Positions 1 through 7,257 of a stretch of 26,425 bases of DNA are shown here, in pieces. How positions within the stretch are numbered: position 1 is the first letter of the stretch; every line of letters starts with the position of its first letter. The notes under the pieces were generated by a model, which had not been told where the DNA came from, searched no databases, and saw only the letters and a list, made by a program, of their open reading frames with translations. The position numbers and the translations under genes were made by a program. This DNA comes from an uncultured Pseudomonadota bacterium. Lineage in GTDB: Bacteria; Pseudomonadota; Gammaproteobacteria; Steroidobacterales; Steroidobacteraceae. The stretch spans positions 1 to 26,425 of the forward strand of contig CAMLGF010000050.1 of the NCBI GenBank assembly GCA_946479515.1. The letters run 5' to 3'.

Positions 1-96
1 CGAGATGCGCTGTCGCTGGTCGACATCCGGGTGCTGGATCACCTGATCGTGGGCGACAATCAGTGCCTGTCCTTTGCGGAAAGGGGACTTATCTAA
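1..96 (+). CDS. radC: RadC-family JAB-domain protein, C-terminal fragment
   Basis: The first 31 codons of the window read [17 protein letters not shown] followed by a tail ending SFAERGLI and a TAA stop at 94-96. This is the characteristic C-terminus of RadC (E. coli ends in FAERGWI), a JAB/MPN-fold protein whose old assignment to DNA repair is doubtful. The gene is cut by the window edge. Position upstream of rpmB-rpmG-mutM is the usual gammaproteobacterial order. The last sense codons (AGG, GGA, CTT) look rare for a GC-rich genome, and they coincide with a repeat that recurs inverted near 1502-1535. Assignment is firm because both sequence and context agree. Confidence 0.88.
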   Translation, partial: RDALSLVDIRVLDHLIVGDNQCLSFAERGLI

Positions 97-106
97 AATG
101 TGGAGT
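73..106 (+). repeat. Left arm of a 34-nt inverted repeat, overlapping the radC stop
   Basis: This stretch, with core GAAAGGGGACTTATCT, recurs in reverse complement at 1502-1535 with 32 of 34 bases identical. It covers the last eight codons of radC including the stop, plus 10 nt beyond. The two differences (GCG/GCA and TAA/TGA) are both silent in the radC frame. Confidence 0.85.
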
Positions 107-287
107 TGCCTGACCGGCGCGGTTCTGCGCGCCAGTTTTCTCGGACGCTGAGGCCGTGTTCGGCGCGGAGTCCGCGCCTCGCTCGCGCCTATTCAGATTT
201 CAAGGAACGCGCCGCGTCTATCACTGATCTGATGCGTGAAACCATAACGTTGACGCGCGGCTCACCGCTTTCGACGTCGCGTGGTCG

Positions 288-551
288 TCACTCGCCGCCG
301 CGAGCGATCCGCTGCCGCGACGAATTATCGGCTGCCGCGGCCGGCGCAGAATTCTCGAACGCGAACAAATCGCCGGGCTGGCAATCGAGTACCTCGCAGA
401 GCCTCTCGAGTGTGCTGAACCGAATAGCCCTCGCCCTACCCGTCTTCAGCACCGAAAGATTCTGCGCGGTAATGCCGACGCGCTCGGCGAGTTCGTTGAG
501 GCGCATCTTGCGCCGCGCAAGCATCACATCGAGGTTCACTATGATCGACAT
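288..551 (-). CDS. Small XRE-family (YozG-like) transcriptional regulator
   Basis: The 87-residue product is a single Cro/C1-type helix-turn-helix domain of the short YozG/HTH_26 kind. MSIIVNLDVMLARRKM leads into the HTH at about residues 18-38 (LNELAERVGITAQNLSVLK), followed by the typical L-C-x-x-L-x-C-Q-P-G-D-L-F stretch near residues 51-63. The ATG at 551 was chosen over longer frames because homology starts there and it lies 8 nt after the stop of the DUF2975 gene. The pair is therefore an operon like yoaS-yozG of Bacillus. It probably binds DNA as a dimer and may regulate its own operon; no target is known. The pair sits inside the island bounded by inverted repeats. Confidence 0.85.
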   Translation of the reverse strand: MSIIVNLDVMLARRKMRLNELAERVGITAQNLSVLKTGRARAIRFSTLERLCEVLDCQPGDLFAFENSAPAAAADNSSRQRIARGGE

Positions 552-559
552 GTGGATTC

Positions 560-1204
560 TCAGATCGTGAGATCCGCGTCGCGTTGAAGCGCGTCCGCGT
601 GATCCTTTTCGTAAAGGCCGACGTCCATGATCCACGAGACCAGCAGCACGAGTCCCGCTGTTGCGAAGGAGCCGAACAACTCCGACAACGAAGGGAACAC
701 ACGATCGAGATCGATTGGGACCGACGCGTCGATCAAGCCGTGCGCGACGACAATCGATGTTGGAATCACGATACCGAGCACGGCCCACAGAAGTAATAGA
801 AGGCCGACGTTCCGGACGCGGCGGACGTTCTCGGGCGTGTAGATCGCGCCGGCGGCCAGATTCCCAAACAGACGATAGAGCTGGTGCAGGGCCGCGAGCC
901 AGACGCCGACCACGACGCCCATGATTAGAAATACTGACACCAACAACTGCAGCGGGGTGAGCAGCGCCTGCAAGACGTCAAAAGTCCCCCAATTGTGATT
1001 GTTCATTCCGGGCACGGACCCGGCGCCGACATCTGTCCCGGTCCGAACGATGACAGCGATGAGCGGCACGATGATGGTTCCGATCAAAGCTAAACCGAAG
1101 AGCGCCGCGCACACGACGCGGGCGTTGCGGCTGAACGCGCGTACCTTGCGAATCTTCGATTGAACCTCGTCCTCACGAGGGACTGCTGAAGCTGAACTGT
1201 CCAC
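560..1204 (-). CDS. DUF2975 four-helix membrane protein
   Basis: The 214-residue protein has four predicted transmembrane segments at about 31-54, 81-106, 133-154 and 176-198. Between helices 2 and 3 it has the DUF2975 hallmark, LFGNLAAGAIYTPENVRRVR (about 112-131). DUF2975 proteins are inner-membrane proteins of unknown activity, nearly always encoded next to a small YozG-type XRE regulator, as here. A role as a membrane sensor or partner of that regulator is inference. The start is GTG at 1204; no in-frame ATG lies closer. The downstream regulator begins 8 nt after the stop, so co-transcription is very likely. AT-rich promoter DNA with TATCG/CGATA repeats lies just upstream at about 1260-1325. 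Confidence 0.85.
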   Translation of the reverse strand: MDSSASAVPREDEVQSKIRKVRAFSRNARVVCAALFGLALIGTIIVPLIAVIVRTGTDVGAGSVPGMNNHNWGTFDVLQALLTPLQLLVSVFLIMGVVVGVWLAALHQLYRLFGNLAAGAIYTPENVRRVRNVGLLLLLWAVLGIVIPTSIVVAHGLIDASVPIDLDRVFPSLSELFGSFATAGLVLLVSWIMDVGLYEKDHADALQRDADLTI

Positions 1205-1283
1205 CCGAGTTACCCCATATGTGTCCGTGGCCGGGACGGGTGACGAATCCTAGTCCCCCGATTCACGTCTTGCAACATGTTTT

Positions 1284-1319
1284 TATCGTTTATCGATACT
1301 ACACTGCCGATTAGCGATA
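1284..1319 (-). promoter_or_regulatory. Candidate operator/promoter region of the DUF2975-XRE operon
   Basis: TATCG-N5-CGATA forms a 15-nt dyad at 1284-1298, and a third CGATA is at 1315-1319. The sequence is markedly more AT-rich than its surroundings and lies 80-115 nt upstream of the GTG start. Dyads of this size suit an XRE dimer, so autoregulation is plausible, but binding is inferred from position and symmetry only. Confidence 0.4.
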
Positions 1320-1470
1320 ATCAGTCAGTGCGCTGGACGACCAACGATCACCACGCTGCCGAATGAAACGGGGGCGGATGCGTATCGCCAAGGTCATGGC
1401 GCTCTGCAGCGGTGATGGACAGCGCCACGCCAATCGCCGGTCAATCGAAATGCGGAATCAGAGCGTTTGA

Positions 1471-1500
1471 ACCTCGCTCCCGCAGCCGCGGGAGCGAGGT
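1471..1500. terminator. Perfect 13-bp hairpin at the edge of the island
   Basis: ACCTCGCTCCCGC pairs exactly with GCGGGAGCGAGGT across a 4-nt AGCC loop. There is no T-tract on either side, so it may be a structural element or REP-like palindrome rather than an intrinsic terminator. It directly abuts the right inverted-repeat arm. Confidence 0.4.
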
Positions 1501-1501
1501 C

Positions 1502-1535
1502 ACTCCACATTTCAGATAAGTCCCCTTTCTGCAAA
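1502..1535 (-). repeat. Right arm of the 34-nt inverted repeat (radC-tail copy)
   Basis: Read on the minus strand this copy encodes FFAERGLI and a TGA stop, matching the RadC C-terminus. It continues into AAATGTGGAGT exactly as the left arm does. The rest of radC is absent upstream of it, so it is not a second radC gene. Confidence 0.85.
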
Positions 1536-1562
1536 AAATGGAGCGCTCACCATTTTTTTTGC
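1531..1562. terminator. Bidirectional hairpin with A/T tracts
   Basis: GCAAAAAATGG and CCATTTTTTTTGC flank an 8-nt loop, giving a stem with an A-run on one side and a T-run on the other. It could stop transcription entering rpmB from upstream or leaving the island. The stem is mostly A-T, so strength is uncertain. Confidence 0.4.
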
Positions 1563-1636
1563 GGAGCGCGGGCTGCTCTGAAGGCTGCGCGGCCGGACGC
1601 CGGGCAGGCCATCCCCGACGCCATTGAACGGGTTGG

Positions 1637-1665
1637 TTGCTCTGCGCGATACCCGCTGGTATAAA
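1637..1665 (+). promoter_or_regulatory. Candidate sigma-70 promoter for rpmB-rpmG
   Basis: TTGCTC at 1637-1642 and TATAAA at 1660-1665 are separated by 17 nt, about 65 nt upstream of the rpmB start. Both boxes are close to consensus and the position suits a ribosomal protein operon. Confidence 0.5.
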
Positions 1666-1731
1666 GGCGGCCCTTTCGACGGCCGAAACCCGGCCGGCCG
1701 ATAGTTAACCAACTGATTCTTCTGGTGTTTT

Positions 1732-1968
1732 ATGAGCCGCGTCTGCGAAGTTACGGGCAAGAGCGTTGCTGTCGGCAACCGCGTTTCCCACGCCAATAAC
1801 AAGAAGCGTCGTCGCTTCCTGCCCAATCTGCACACCCAGCGCTTCTGGCTGGAGACCGAGCGGCGCTGGGTCAGCCTGCGCGTGTCCACGCGCGGCCTGC
1901 GCACGATCGAGAAGAATGGCATCGACGCGGTCATCGCCGACATGCGCGCCAAAGGCAAGAAGGTCTGA
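1732..1968 (+). CDS. rpmB: 50S ribosomal protein L28
   Basis: The 78-residue protein is full length for L28 and begins [16 protein letters not shown]. It carries the family's basic stretch [18 protein letters not shown] and ends [11 protein letters not shown]28 is a structural protein of the large ribosomal subunit. The start is ATG at 1732. The rpmG start lies 3 nt after the stop, so the two are co-transcribed, as in most bacteria. Nothing unusual was seen. Confidence 0.97.
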   Translation: MSRVCEVTGKSVAVGNRVSHANNKKRRRFLPNLHTQRFWLETERRWVSLRVSTRGLRTIEKNGIDAVIADMRAKGKKV

Positions 1969-1971
1969 GCC

Positions 1972-2127
1972 ATGCGTGAAAAAGTGAAACTGCTGTCGAC
2001 CGCCGGCACCGGCCATTTCTACGTGGCCACCAAGAACAAGCGCCTGCATCCCGACAAGATGGAAGTCAAGAAGTACGACCCGGTCGTGCGCAAGCACGTG
2101 GCGTACAAGGAAACGAAGATCAAGTAA
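1972..2127 (+). CDS. rpmG: 50S ribosomal protein L33
   Basis: This 51-codon gene reads [20 protein letters not shown], continues through [17 protein letters not shown] and ends AYKETKIK. That is the complete short L33 of Proteobacteria. It lacks the Cys pairs of zinc-binding L33 variants and is therefore the zinc-independent form. The start ATG is 3 nt downstream of the rpmB stop and the gene is followed by a strong terminator, defining a two-gene ribosomal operon. Confidence 0.97.
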   Translation: MREKVKLLSTAGTGHFYVATKNKRLHPDKMEVKKYDPVVRKHVAYKETKIK

Positions 2128-2160
2128 CCGGTCTTCGGGCGCTTCCAACGAGGCCATGTG

Positions 2161-2194
2161 AAAAAGCCCCGGCGGTTCCCGCCGGGGCTTTTTC
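2161..2194 (+). terminator. Intrinsic terminator of rpmB-rpmG
   Basis: GCCCCGGCGG (2166-2175) pairs perfectly with CCGCCGGGGC (2179-2188) across a 3-nt loop, preceded by AAAAA and followed by TTTTTC. The flanking A and T runs make it potentially bidirectional. Confidence 0.9.
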
Positions 2195-2200
2195 TTTTCG

Positions 2201-2380
2201 GCACGATTGTGGGTGTAATCTGGCGGCTATCGAAGCGTCCTCGACCTGTCGGGCTTTGACAGCAGTCAGATGCCCCCGGAGACATGGGAGTGGCGGCGGG
2301 TGTGAATGCTCTGGGTAGGAGCTTTTTCACAGGTTCTCTTTGCAGGAGGGACCCGCCGCCACCCACAATCGTTCGTGCTC
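2201..2380. repeat. Nested inverted repeat upstream of mutM
   Basis: Two left segments, CGATTGTGGGTG (2204-2215) and GTGGCGGCGGGT (2290-2301), both have perfect 12-nt complements in the right flank, at 2360-2371 and 2351-2362. The two right-hand complements overlap by 3 nt. GCAC and GTGC extend the outer ends. The element may be a degenerate REP/MITE or a folded leader; no coding potential was found. Confidence 0.5.
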
Positions 2381-2464
2381 ATTAGGACGCGCGGGTTGCT
2401 GAAAAGGTTGCAGCGCCATCGACCGGCCGTTTGAAAACCAAGTCGAGACGACCAATTACCCGCC

Positions 2465-3280
2465 GTGCCCGAACTACCTGAAGTCGAAACCACCCGTCGC
2501 GGCGTCGAACCGTTCGTCGTGGGCAGGCGAATCCGCCGGCTTCTGGTGCACGAACGGCGCCTGCGCTGGCCCGTCGACTTGTCGCTGGTGTCCGCGGTCA
2601 CGGGCAGCGCCATCATTCGCGCCGGGCGGCGTGCCAAGTACCTCTTGCTGCAAACCGAGGCGGGCACGTTGATCCTGCATCTGGGGATGTCGGGCAGTCT
2701 GCGGGTGCTTCCCGTCGCGACACCGCGGGTCGCCCACGACCACGTGGACATCGAGCTCGACTCCGGCCACACGCTGCGTTTCAACGACCCTCGCCGCTTC
2801 GGCAGCCTGATGTTCACCGCCGACGATCCCGAACTGCATCCACTGCTGAAGGGTCTGGCTCCCGAGCCGCTGGAAGCGGCGTTCGACACGGACTACTTGT
2901 GGAAGATCACTCGGCGGCGATCGGTGGCCATCAAGCAGCTCATCATGAATGCACGCCTGGTGGTCGGCGTCGGCAACATCTACGCCAGCGAGGCGCTGTT
3001 CCGTGCGCGCATTCGCCCGCGCCGCCGGGCGGGCTCGTTGAGTCGTGCCGAGTGCGCGAAGCTGGTCCGCGCGATCAAGGCCACGCTTGCCATGGCCGTC
3101 AAAGTCGGCGGAACCACGCTGCGCGACTACGTCGGCGCGGATGGCAGCCCCGGCTACTTCCGTCAGAAGCTCTATGTATATGAGCGTGCCGGCAAGCCCT
3201 GCCGCATCTGCGGCAGGCCCGTGCGGCAGTTCAGTCAGGGCGCGCGCTCGACGTACTGGTGCTCCGGGTGTCAGCGCTGA
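2465..3280 (+). CDS. mutM: Formamidopyrimidine-DNA glycosylase (Fpg/MutM)
   Basis: The 271-residue enzyme excises oxidised purines such as 8-oxoguanine and nicks the DNA by beta,delta-elimination. The N-terminus PELPEVETTRRG supplies the catalytic Pro2 and Glu3. Lys58 lies in RRAKYLLL, and the H2TH region contains VVGVGNIYASEALF. The C-terminal zinc finger has Cys246, Cys249, Cys266 and Cys269. Length and motifs are normal for a functional MutM. The start is GTG, fixed by the need for the N-terminal Pro. It lies between rpmG and a second DNA glycosylase gene, a base-excision repair pair separated by a repeat element. Confidence 0.97.
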   Translation: MPELPEVETTRRGVEPFVVGRRIRRLLVHERRLRWPVDLSLVSAVTGSAIIRAGRRAKYLLLQTEAGTLILHLGMSGSLRVLPVATPRVAHDHVDIELDSGHTLRFNDPRRFGSLMFTADDPELHPLLKGLAPEPLEAAFDTDYLWKITRRRSVAIKQLIMNARLVVGVGNIYASEALFRARIRPRRRAGSLSRAECAKLVRAIKATLAMAVKVGGTTLRDYVGADGSPGYFRQKLYVYERAGKPCRICGRPVRQFSQGARSTYWCSGCQR

Positions 3281-3302
3281 GAATTGGGGACTGGGGACAA
3301 CT

Positions 3303-3454
3303 GGGGAATTGGGGACATGTCTGATTTCCCTTGTAACAAACAGCACGAGGCTGGATTACTGGCCAGCGATCAGATGCGTTGATGGATATCAGCCCTGCGC
3401 CAAGCCGCGACTTCTGATTGTTACAAGGGAAATCAGACATGTCCCCAATTCCCC
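3303..3454. repeat. 152-nt palindromic element with perfect 37-bp inverted arms (REPIN/MITE-like)
   Basis: The arm at 3303-3339 is the exact reverse complement of 3418-3454, with a 78-nt spacer. The arms contain TTGGGGACATGTCTGATTT. Just outside the left arm, GAATTGGGGAC is directly repeated (3281-3291 and 3306-3316). GGGGAC-type palindromes in paired inverted orientation resemble REP doublets mobilised in trans by RAYT (Y1) transposases. No transposase is in the window. The right arm supplies the RBS and start codon of the next gene. Confidence 0.8.
3426..3430 (+). promoter_or_regulatory. RBS of the AlkA-like gene, inside the repeat arm
   Basis: AGGGA at 3426-3430 lies 8 nt before the ATG at 3439. 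Both are part of the 37-bp repeat arm, so the translation start of this gene was contributed or overwritten by the repeat. This position supports the ATG at 3439 over the TTG at 3418. Confidence 0.55.
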
Positions 3455-4233
3455 CAACTCCCGCCGAACTCACAACCTTCAAGCGCCGCCTCGCGAAGAT
3501 CGACCCGGTGCTCTCCGCGCTCATTCGCGCGGTAGGCAAGTGCACGCTCGAGCCCAGCGCCACGCACACGCCCTTTCACGCGCTCGCCAGGGCCATCACC
3601 TACCAGCAACTGAATGGCACGGCGGCGGCGAGCATCTTCGGCCGCCTGGTGTCGCTGTGTGCCATGCCCGGCGACGAGGCAATGCTCGAGGCAGAGCTCG
3701 TGCTCGGGACGCCGGATGACAAGCTACGGGCCGTCGGTCTGTCCTTCGCGAAGATCGCGAGCATCAAGGACCTCGCGCGTAAGACGCTCGAAGGCGTGGT
3801 GCCGCCCTTCGAGATCCTGCACACGCTGGGCGACGAAGACATCATCGCGCGACTCACGCAGGTGCGCGGCATCGGCCGCTGGACCGTGGAGATGATGCTG
3901 ATGTTCCGACTCGGGCGCCCCGATGTTCTGCCCATCGACGATTTCGGCGTGCGCAACGGCTTCCGGCTGGCCTACGGACTGCGTGGCATGCCCACGCCGC
4001 GCGCACTCGCGGAGTTCGGCGCGCGCTGGGCCCCGTATCGCTCGATCGCTGCCTGGTACCTGTGGCGCGCCGTCGATCTGCACAAGGCAGGAAAACTACC
4101 CGCAGCGGGCACGCGCACTCGCATTCAGATCGTGAGGAAGAAGCGCAAGGTCGCGGCGAAGAAGAACGCGATGAAACCAGCGAGCAGCCGGCGCGCGCGG
4201 AGCGCTAAGAAGAAGAAGAACCGGCCGCGCTAG
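3439..4233 (+). CDS. AlkA-type DNA-3-methyladenine glycosylase II (HhH-GPD)
   Basis: The 264-residue protein belongs to the helix-hairpin-helix/GPD glycosylases that remove alkylated bases. The hairpin VRGIGRWTVEMM is at about 142-153 and the catalytic aspartate is D168 in LPIDDFGVR. It lacks the N-terminal Ada-type and AlkA N-domains, so it is closer to the compact Mag1/AlkA-like enzymes. The last ~35 residues are a Lys/Arg-rich tail (KKRKVAAKK and ARSAKKKKNRPR) that is probably disordered and may help DNA binding; this is inference. The first five residues, MSPIP, are encoded by the repeat arm. It lies downstream of mutM but is separated from it by the palindromic element, so co-transcription is uncertain. 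Confidence 0.88.
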   Translation: MSPIPPTPAELTTFKRRLAKIDPVLSALIRAVGKCTLEPSATHTPFHALARAITYQQLNGTAAASIFGRLVSLCAMPGDEAMLEAELVLGTPDDKLRAVGLSFAKIASIKDLARKTLEGVVPPFEILHTLGDEDIIARLTQVRGIGRWTVEMMLMFRLGRPDVLPIDDFGVRNGFRLAYGLRGMPTPRALAEFGARWAPYRSIAAWYLWRAVDLHKAGKLPAAGTRTRIQIVRKKRKVAAKKNAMKPASSRRARSAKKKKNRPR

Positions 4234-4254
4234 CACCGGCGCTATCCCCGAGCT

Positions 4255-5967
4255 TCAGTACACCAGCCCCACGCCGGCGCCACGCGGGTCCGACGCCGCT
4301 TCCACCTTGCCGGTCTGGTAATCCCATACCACGACCTGCATGTTGCCCCAGCGGCGCGTGCCTTCGCGCAGCTTGTGGCCGCGCTTCTCCAGCGCGGCCC
4401 GATCCTCGGGCGAAAGCGCATCCGACTCGAACTGCAGCACGTCCGGCGAGAACTGATGATGGAAGCGCGGCGCGCTCACCACTTCCTGAGCGCTGCGCCC
4501 CTCGAGAAAATCGATCGTGCCCAGCAGTACCATGCCGGGAATGTAGCTGCCGCCCGGCGAGCCCAGGATCATGAGCCCGCGCGGCCCCTCGACGAACGTC
4601 GGCGTCGAGGAAGACAGCGGCCGCTTCTTCGCCGCGATGGCGTTGGCGTCACCGCCGATGAGCTGGAAGCCGTTGGGCACGCCGGGCTTGGCCGAGAAAT
4701 CGTCCATCTGATTGTTCAGCAGGATACCGGTGCCGGGAACCATGAGCCCCGAGCCGAAGAAGAAATTCAGCGTGATGGTGGCGGCCACCATGTTGCCCTT
4801 GGCATCGAGAACCGAAAAATGCGTGGTCGAAGGCCCCGGCGACGGCGCGTCGACACCCGGCAGCAGCTCGCTCGGCATCGCGCGGTCCATGCGGATGGAC
4901 GCACGCTGCCCGGCCGCATAATCCGGATCGATGAGCCGCGCCACCGGAACATCCACGAAGTCCGGATCGCCGAGATAGACGGCGCGGTCACGGTGCATGC
5001 GCCGCATGGCCTCCACGATCAGATGCGTGCGCGTCACCTTGTCGAGATGCTCCAGGTCGTATCCCTCGAGGATGTTGAGCGCGTCGACCAGCGCGACCCC
5101 GCCGGACGCCGGGGGCGAACCGGACACGATGCGCGCGCCGCGGTAGTGGCCGACGACCGGCGCACGCTCCACGATCTTGTAGTTAGCCAGGTCCGCGAGC
5201 GTCCAATTGCCGCCCAGGCCGCGGACACCATCCACCAGCTTGCGGGCGAAGGTGCCCTTGTAGAAGCCGTCCGCGCCGTGCTCGGCGAACATCTCCAGGG
5301 TGGCGGCCAGATCCGGCTGCTTGAGGATGTAGCCGAGCGGCGGCACCTCGCCGTTCACCAGGAACGTGCGCGCGGCATCGGGCGTCTTCAGGAAGGCGTT
5401 CTTCTTGAACTCCATGCCACCGCGAAGCCGCGCGTACAGCGGAAAGCCTTCGCGCGCCAGCTTGATGGCCGGCGCCAGCGTGACACGCAGCGGCAGCTTG
5501 CCGTATTGCTTCGCCAGATGTGCGAGCCCTGCGGGCTCTCCCGGAATGCCGGCGGCCAGCGCCGAATCGCGCGACAGCCCCGGAACCACGTTGCCTTTTT
5601 CGTCGAGATACATGTCGCGCGTGGCGGCGCCGGGCGCCATTTCGCGCAGGTCGATCATGATTTCGCGGCCATCGCTGGCGCGGCGGATCAGGAAGAAGCC
5701 GCCGCCGCCCAATCCCGAGCTCGAGGGTTCGACCACCGTCAGTGCCGCGGCCACGGCCACCGCGGCATCGAAGGCATTGCCACCGCGGGCCAGGATCTCC
5801 TTGCCGGCGTCGCTCGCGAGTGGATAGGCGCTGGCGATCGCCGCCTTGCCGGGCCCCGCCTTGGGAACGGCGGCTCGGGAGTCGGGTGCATTGGCCGCGT
5901 GCAGCGGCAGGGCACAGACGAAAAGCAGGAAGAGTCCGCGCAGTGCGCGCATGTATTCGTGTCGCAT
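4255..5967 (-). CDS. ggt: Gamma-glutamyltransferase, periplasmic
   Basis: The 570-residue precursor has a signal peptide (MRHEYMRALRGLFLLFVCAL, cleavage near HAANA). It is an Ntn-hydrolase that cleaves itself into two subunits. The new N-terminal nucleophile is Thr381 in PSTTHFSVLDAKGN. Gly-rich LSSSTPTF and LGSPGGSYIPGM motifs of the substrate pocket are present. It hydrolyses or transfers the gamma-glutamyl group of glutathione and related peptides in the periplasm. The gene starts 5 nt after the coaD stop, so it is the last gene of an rsmD-coaD-ggt operon, an unusual partner for coaD. A second ATG at codon 6 would give a more typical signal peptide and may be the true start. Confidence 0.95.
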   Translation of the reverse strand: MRHEYMRALRGLFLLFVCALPLHAANAPDSRAAVPKAGPGKAAIASAYPLASDAGKEILARGGNAFDAAVAVAAALTVVEPSSSGLGGGGFFLIRRASDGREIMIDLREMAPGAATRDMYLDEKGNVVPGLSRDSALAAGIPGEPAGLAHLAKQYGKLPLRVTLAPAIKLAREGFPLYARLRGGMEFKKNAFLKTPDAARTFLVNGEVPPLGYILKQPDLAATLEMFAEHGADGFYKGTFARKLVDGVRGLGGNWTLADLANYKIVERAPVVGHYRGARIVSGSPPASGGVALVDALNILEGYDLEHLDKVTRTHLIVEAMRRMHRDRAVYLGDPDFVDVPVARLIDPDYAAGQRASIRMDRAMPSELLPGVDAPSPGPSTTHFSVLDAKGNMVAATITLNFFFGSGLMVPGTGILLNNQMDDFSAKPGVPNGFQLIGGDANAIAAKKRPLSSSTPTFVEGPRGLMILGSPGGSYIPGMVLLGTIDFLEGRSAQEVVSAPRFHHQFSPDVLQFESDALSPEDRAALEKRGHKLREGTRRWGNMQVVVWDYQTGKVEAASDPRGAGVGLVY

Positions 5968-5972
5968 TCCGA

Positions 5973-6467
<495 letters not shown>

Positions 6468-7157
6468 TCAGATGGCAAAGAGATGATACCCGACCTCGCC
6501 GGCCTGCCCGGCGCGCACCTCGCGCCAGTCGGCCGGCAGCGCCGCCAGGGCATCGCGGGCGCGCCGCTCGACGTAGACACGAGCATCGGGCGACAGCCGG
6601 CGCTGCGCCACCAACGCGGCCGCTGCTTCGGCGAGCACCGCGGTGTCATAGGGCGGGTCGAGGAATACGATGTCGAACGCGGCACCTTTCGCCGCGAGCC
6701 AGGCGAGCGCGTCGGCGCAGACCACCGTTGCCGCGGACTCTCCCCACTCCTTCAGCAAAGTCTCGATCGCGACCGCCGCGCGTCGGTCGCGCTCGACGAA
6801 GGTGACTTCCGCGGCGCCGCGTGACAAGGCTTCCAGTCCCAGTGCACCACTGCCCGCGAAAAGATCCAGCACCTTGGCTCCGGCGATGCGCGGTTGCAAC
6901 CAGTTGAACAGGGTTTCCCGCACCCGGTCCGGCGTGGGACGAATCTCGACGCCGGCGGGAAAGCGCAGTCGCCGCCCCCGGTGACGGCCGCCGATGATGC
7001 GCAGGATGCGGCTTCGTGCGCCGGGCTCGCGTGCACCAGCGTTTGCATCATTGGCAGTGCGATCAGTGCTGCGCGGCGCGCGTCTTTTCCCGCCGTTTTT
7101 CAACTTCGCCAACGTTGTCGCCCGCGCCGCGGTGGCTTGCCACCTTTTGGGGCCCAA
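6468..7157 (-). CDS. rsmD: 16S rRNA (guanine966-N2)-methyltransferase
   Basis: RsmD methylates G966 of 16S rRNA. The Rossmann SAM-binding motif VLDLFAGSGALGLEAL is at about 96-111 and the N-methyltransferase motif is DPPY at 167-170. The family's RIIGGRHRGRRL entry begins at about residue 53. The open frame starts with TTG at 7157, giving a 229-residue protein with some 50 extra basic residues. No in-frame ATG exists in the extension, so the true start is uncertain; TTG at 7112 would give 214 residues. First gene of the rsmD-coaD-ggt operon, divergent from the lipase gene. Confidence 0.93.
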   Translation of the reverse strand: MGPKRWQATAARATTLAKLKNGGKRRAPRSTDRTANDANAGAREPGARSRILRIIGGRHRGRRLRFPAGVEIRPTPDRVRETLFNWLQPRIAGAKVLDLFAGSGALGLEALSRGAAEVTFVERDRRAAVAIETLLKEWGESAATVVCADALAWLAAKGAAFDIVFLDPPYDTAVLAEAAAALVAQRRLSPDARVYVERRARDALAALPADWREVRAGQAGEVGYHLFAI

Positions 7158-7257
7158 GCGTAACCTACTGCCCCAACATCACAAGTTCGGCGCATCGTTG
7201 TACACGGCGAGGGAAGGCGACCGGACTGTTCTTCAAAGAATTCCGAGGAGTCAACGC

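Larger units (their letters stand above)
1205..1636. other. Intergenic region between the DUF2975 gene and the rpmB promoter
   Basis: No convincing gene was found here. The stretch holds the candidate operator near 1284-1319, a perfect hairpin at 1471-1500, the right inverted-repeat arm at 1502-1535 and a second A/T-tract hairpin at 1531-1562. The rest (about 1325-1465 and 1565-1636) shows no recognisable feature. Confidence 0.5.

Noticed and set aside
100..570. 156-codon plus-strand frame opposite the XRE gene
   Set aside because: No recognisable domain, atypical composition, and it lies opposite a clear HTH protein.
1502..1535. Second radC gene on the minus strand
   Set aside because: Only the last eight codons match; sequence upstream of them shows no RadC homology.
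3281..3340. CRISPR-like repeat array (GGGGA units)
   Set aside because: Only short G-rich direct repeats at the edge of an inverted-repeat element; no regular spacers or cas genes.
3418..3438. TTG start of the AlkA-like gene at 3418
   Set aside because: It lies at the repeat boundary with no RBS, whereas ATG 3439 has AGGGA at a suitable distance.
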